Shown here: positions 63,037 through 64,000 of the stretch, in pieces
Position numbering within the stretch: the first letter of the stretch is position 1
Layout of the letters: each line of letters starts with the position of its first letter
Assembly (NCBI GenBank): GCA_031082125.1
Contig: JAVHLM010000020.1
Span: 1 to 64,000, forward strand
Reading direction: 5' to 3'
Length of the DNA stretch: 64,000 nt
DNA from: Candidatus Eremiobacterota bacterium
Lineage (GTDB): Bacteria; Vulcanimicrobiota; CADAWZ01; Ess09-12
Notes under the pieces: generated by a model
Databases searched by the model: none
Seen by the model: only the letters and a program-made list of their open reading frames with translations
Told to the model about the DNA's origin: nothing
Translations under genes and position numbers: made by a program

Positions 63037-64000
63037 ATGGATACATTTGAGCTCTCCACCACTCACTCAATTTTTCTTCCTGATGAAGAGGAGCTTCTTC
63101 ACCTCGGTAATTCTATTTCTTCGAAGGACTGCGAGGATCTTCTTCTGCTTCCCGAGCCTTATGAGCTCCCCGCCGAGGCCCGCGACAGGGCGGAGCGCCT
63201 TGTGAAGATAAGCAGGGATGGCCTTCTCCCCGAGGCCGAGAAGCTCACGGATAATCTCACCCTGGGACCTGCCCTCATCGACAGGGATGAGCGGGCCTCC
63301 CTGATAGACTTCACCCTCTGCAAGGCCATCCGCGGCCGCCTCGCCCTTGACCTGGTCCTTGGCGGCCTTCTTGTGAATCTCAAGATGAAAGGAGTTGATC
63401 ATTTAGGCTACCGCTCCATAGCAACCTTTGCTGCGGAGCACCTCTCGATGTCAGGGCGCACTGCGTCGGAGCTGATGCACAATTATATGCTTCTCGAGAG
63501 TCTTCCCCTCACCAGGGAGGCTTACCTTCAGGGCAAGGTGGCCAAGAGCGCCCTGAGGCACCTTTCGAGGGTCATCACCCCCGAGAGCGAGGCGTCGTGG
63601 ATAAAGGAGACGGCGCATCTTTCAATGAGCGCCCTGGAGCGTAAGGTGGGGGAGGTGTGCGCGGGAAAGGATCCCGCGGCTCAGGCTTTTCCGGCAGAGG
63701 ACGCCCAGGCACCAGACGGCGGCGAAAATGAAGGAGTGATGATGTATTTCCGCGTGTCGCCCACCCTTGCCCTCACCTGGGACTTCGCCCTCTCCCTCTT
63801 CCGTGATAAGGAGCACTATGACGGTCCTGTCGCAGGCTTCGTCGAGGCCATCCTCGCCAACTGGGCGGCCTCTGGAAAATTCGCCTGTGGTCCTGCAGCC
63901 CTTGATGAGAAGGGAAGCCTCCCGGTATTTTACAAGAGTCGTGAGGCAGGGAAGGATTCTCGTCCCGGCACAGAGTCCGTCACGGGCCCGGCACAGGCAG
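63037..64000 (+). CDS. HNH endonuclease-family protein, N-terminal part (runs off the window)
   Basis: 321 codons are visible from ATG 63037 and the frame is open at 64000. The helical N-terminal domain (IDFTLCKAIRGRLALDLVLG; VDHLGYRSIATFAAEHLSMS; RTASELMHNYMLLESLPLTR; LQGKVAKSALRHLSRVITPE) is the one that precedes the HNH nuclease in this family (DUF222-like arrangement). Residues about 234-275 (MMYFRVSPTLALTWDFALSL) correspond to LIRFFLKRDIVPLWNHAVRL of the gene at 51. The nuclease domain should lie beyond the window. This looks like an intact paralogue of the broken first gene. Confidence 0.75.
   Translation, partial: MDTFELSTTHSIFLPDEEELLHLGNSISSKDCEDLLLLPEPYELPAEARDRAERLVKISRDGLLPEAEKLTDNLTLGPALIDRDERASLIDFTLCKAIRGRLALDLVLGGLLVNLKMKGVDHLGYRSIATFAAEHLSMSGRTASELMHNYMLLESLPLTREAYLQGKVAKSALRHLSRVITPESEASWIKETAHLSMSALERKVGEVCAGKDPAAQAFPAEDAQAPDGGENEGVMMYFRVSPTLALTWDFALSLFRDKEHYDGPVAGFVEAILANWAASGKFACGPAALDEKGSLPVFYKSREAGKDSRPGTESVTGPAQA

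Overview
The window looks like a chromosomal stretch of an uncultured, environmental, double-membrane-type bacterium with moderately high GC. There is no rRNA, tRNA or CRISPR to place it. Many lipobox or signal-peptide proteins, a wealth of two-component kinases, TPR/CHAT and beta-propeller proteins, and cytosolic proteins with long disordered N-termini would fit a deep lineage such as Eremiobacterota/Vulcanimicrobiota, but that is only an impression from protein style.

Layout. 0-2 kb: C-terminal half of an HNH endonuclease-family gene with a stop upstream, a small membrane protein and a MazEF-like toxin-antitoxin (TA) pair. 2-14 kb: a minus-strand block of secreted and stress genes: an Ig-repeat/DUF3494 adhesin, a receiver-kinase, a CHAP/NlpC-like protease, a STAS anti-sigma antagonist, a GlsB/lmo0937/DUF5666-like stress operon, and a copper-amine-oxidase-N ('stalk') protein. 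It is littered with partial gene duplications and pseudogenes. Six promoters in this block carry the same GACTTTTTC box 35-36 bp upstream of a -10 hexamer, which I take to be one regulon. 14-21 kb: a pentameric ligand-gated channel homologue, exported proteins, a 5'-nucleotidase, and a Phd-VapC pair under a triple TGTACA operator. 21-32 kb: a secreted 17-TPR/CHAT protease-like protein, a lytic transglycosylase, an ankyrin-lipoprotein/pcm/M20-peptidase operon, a transposase remnant, GNAT and Gfo/Idh/MocA enzymes. 32-38 kb: two large lipoproteins. 38-49.8 kb: a signalling island with a GAFTGA-less NtrC-like regulator, two receiver-first kinases in the window in total, a PocR-kinase/Rcp1-like/hybrid-kinase operon led by a captured lipoprotein 5' end, a NarL-type system, and an RsbU-like phosphatase with a pseudo-receiver followed by a GemA-like gene. 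49.8-64 kb: an alkaline-phosphatase-superfamily enzyme, paired MobA-like nucleotidyltransferases with an UlaG-like hydrolase, a beta-propeller protein, a further TA-like pair, pseudogenes, a ThDP enzyme/CMD operon, a 104-nt hairpin element, and the N-terminal half of a second HNH-family gene running off the end.

How the parts may work together (inference): the RsbU-like phosphatase, the STAS protein and the stress-type membrane proteins suggest partner-switching control of an envelope/stress programme. The six-promoter regulon ties the STAS gene, a receiver-kinase, the adhesin, the cell-wall protease and the stress operon together. The most distinctive items for follow-up are that regulon, the promoter/signal-peptide capture in front of the PocR kinase, the degraded AAA+ and receiver motifs in two regulators, the divergent nucleotidyltransferase/metallo-hydrolase cassette, and the large hairpin element at 60.0 kb.
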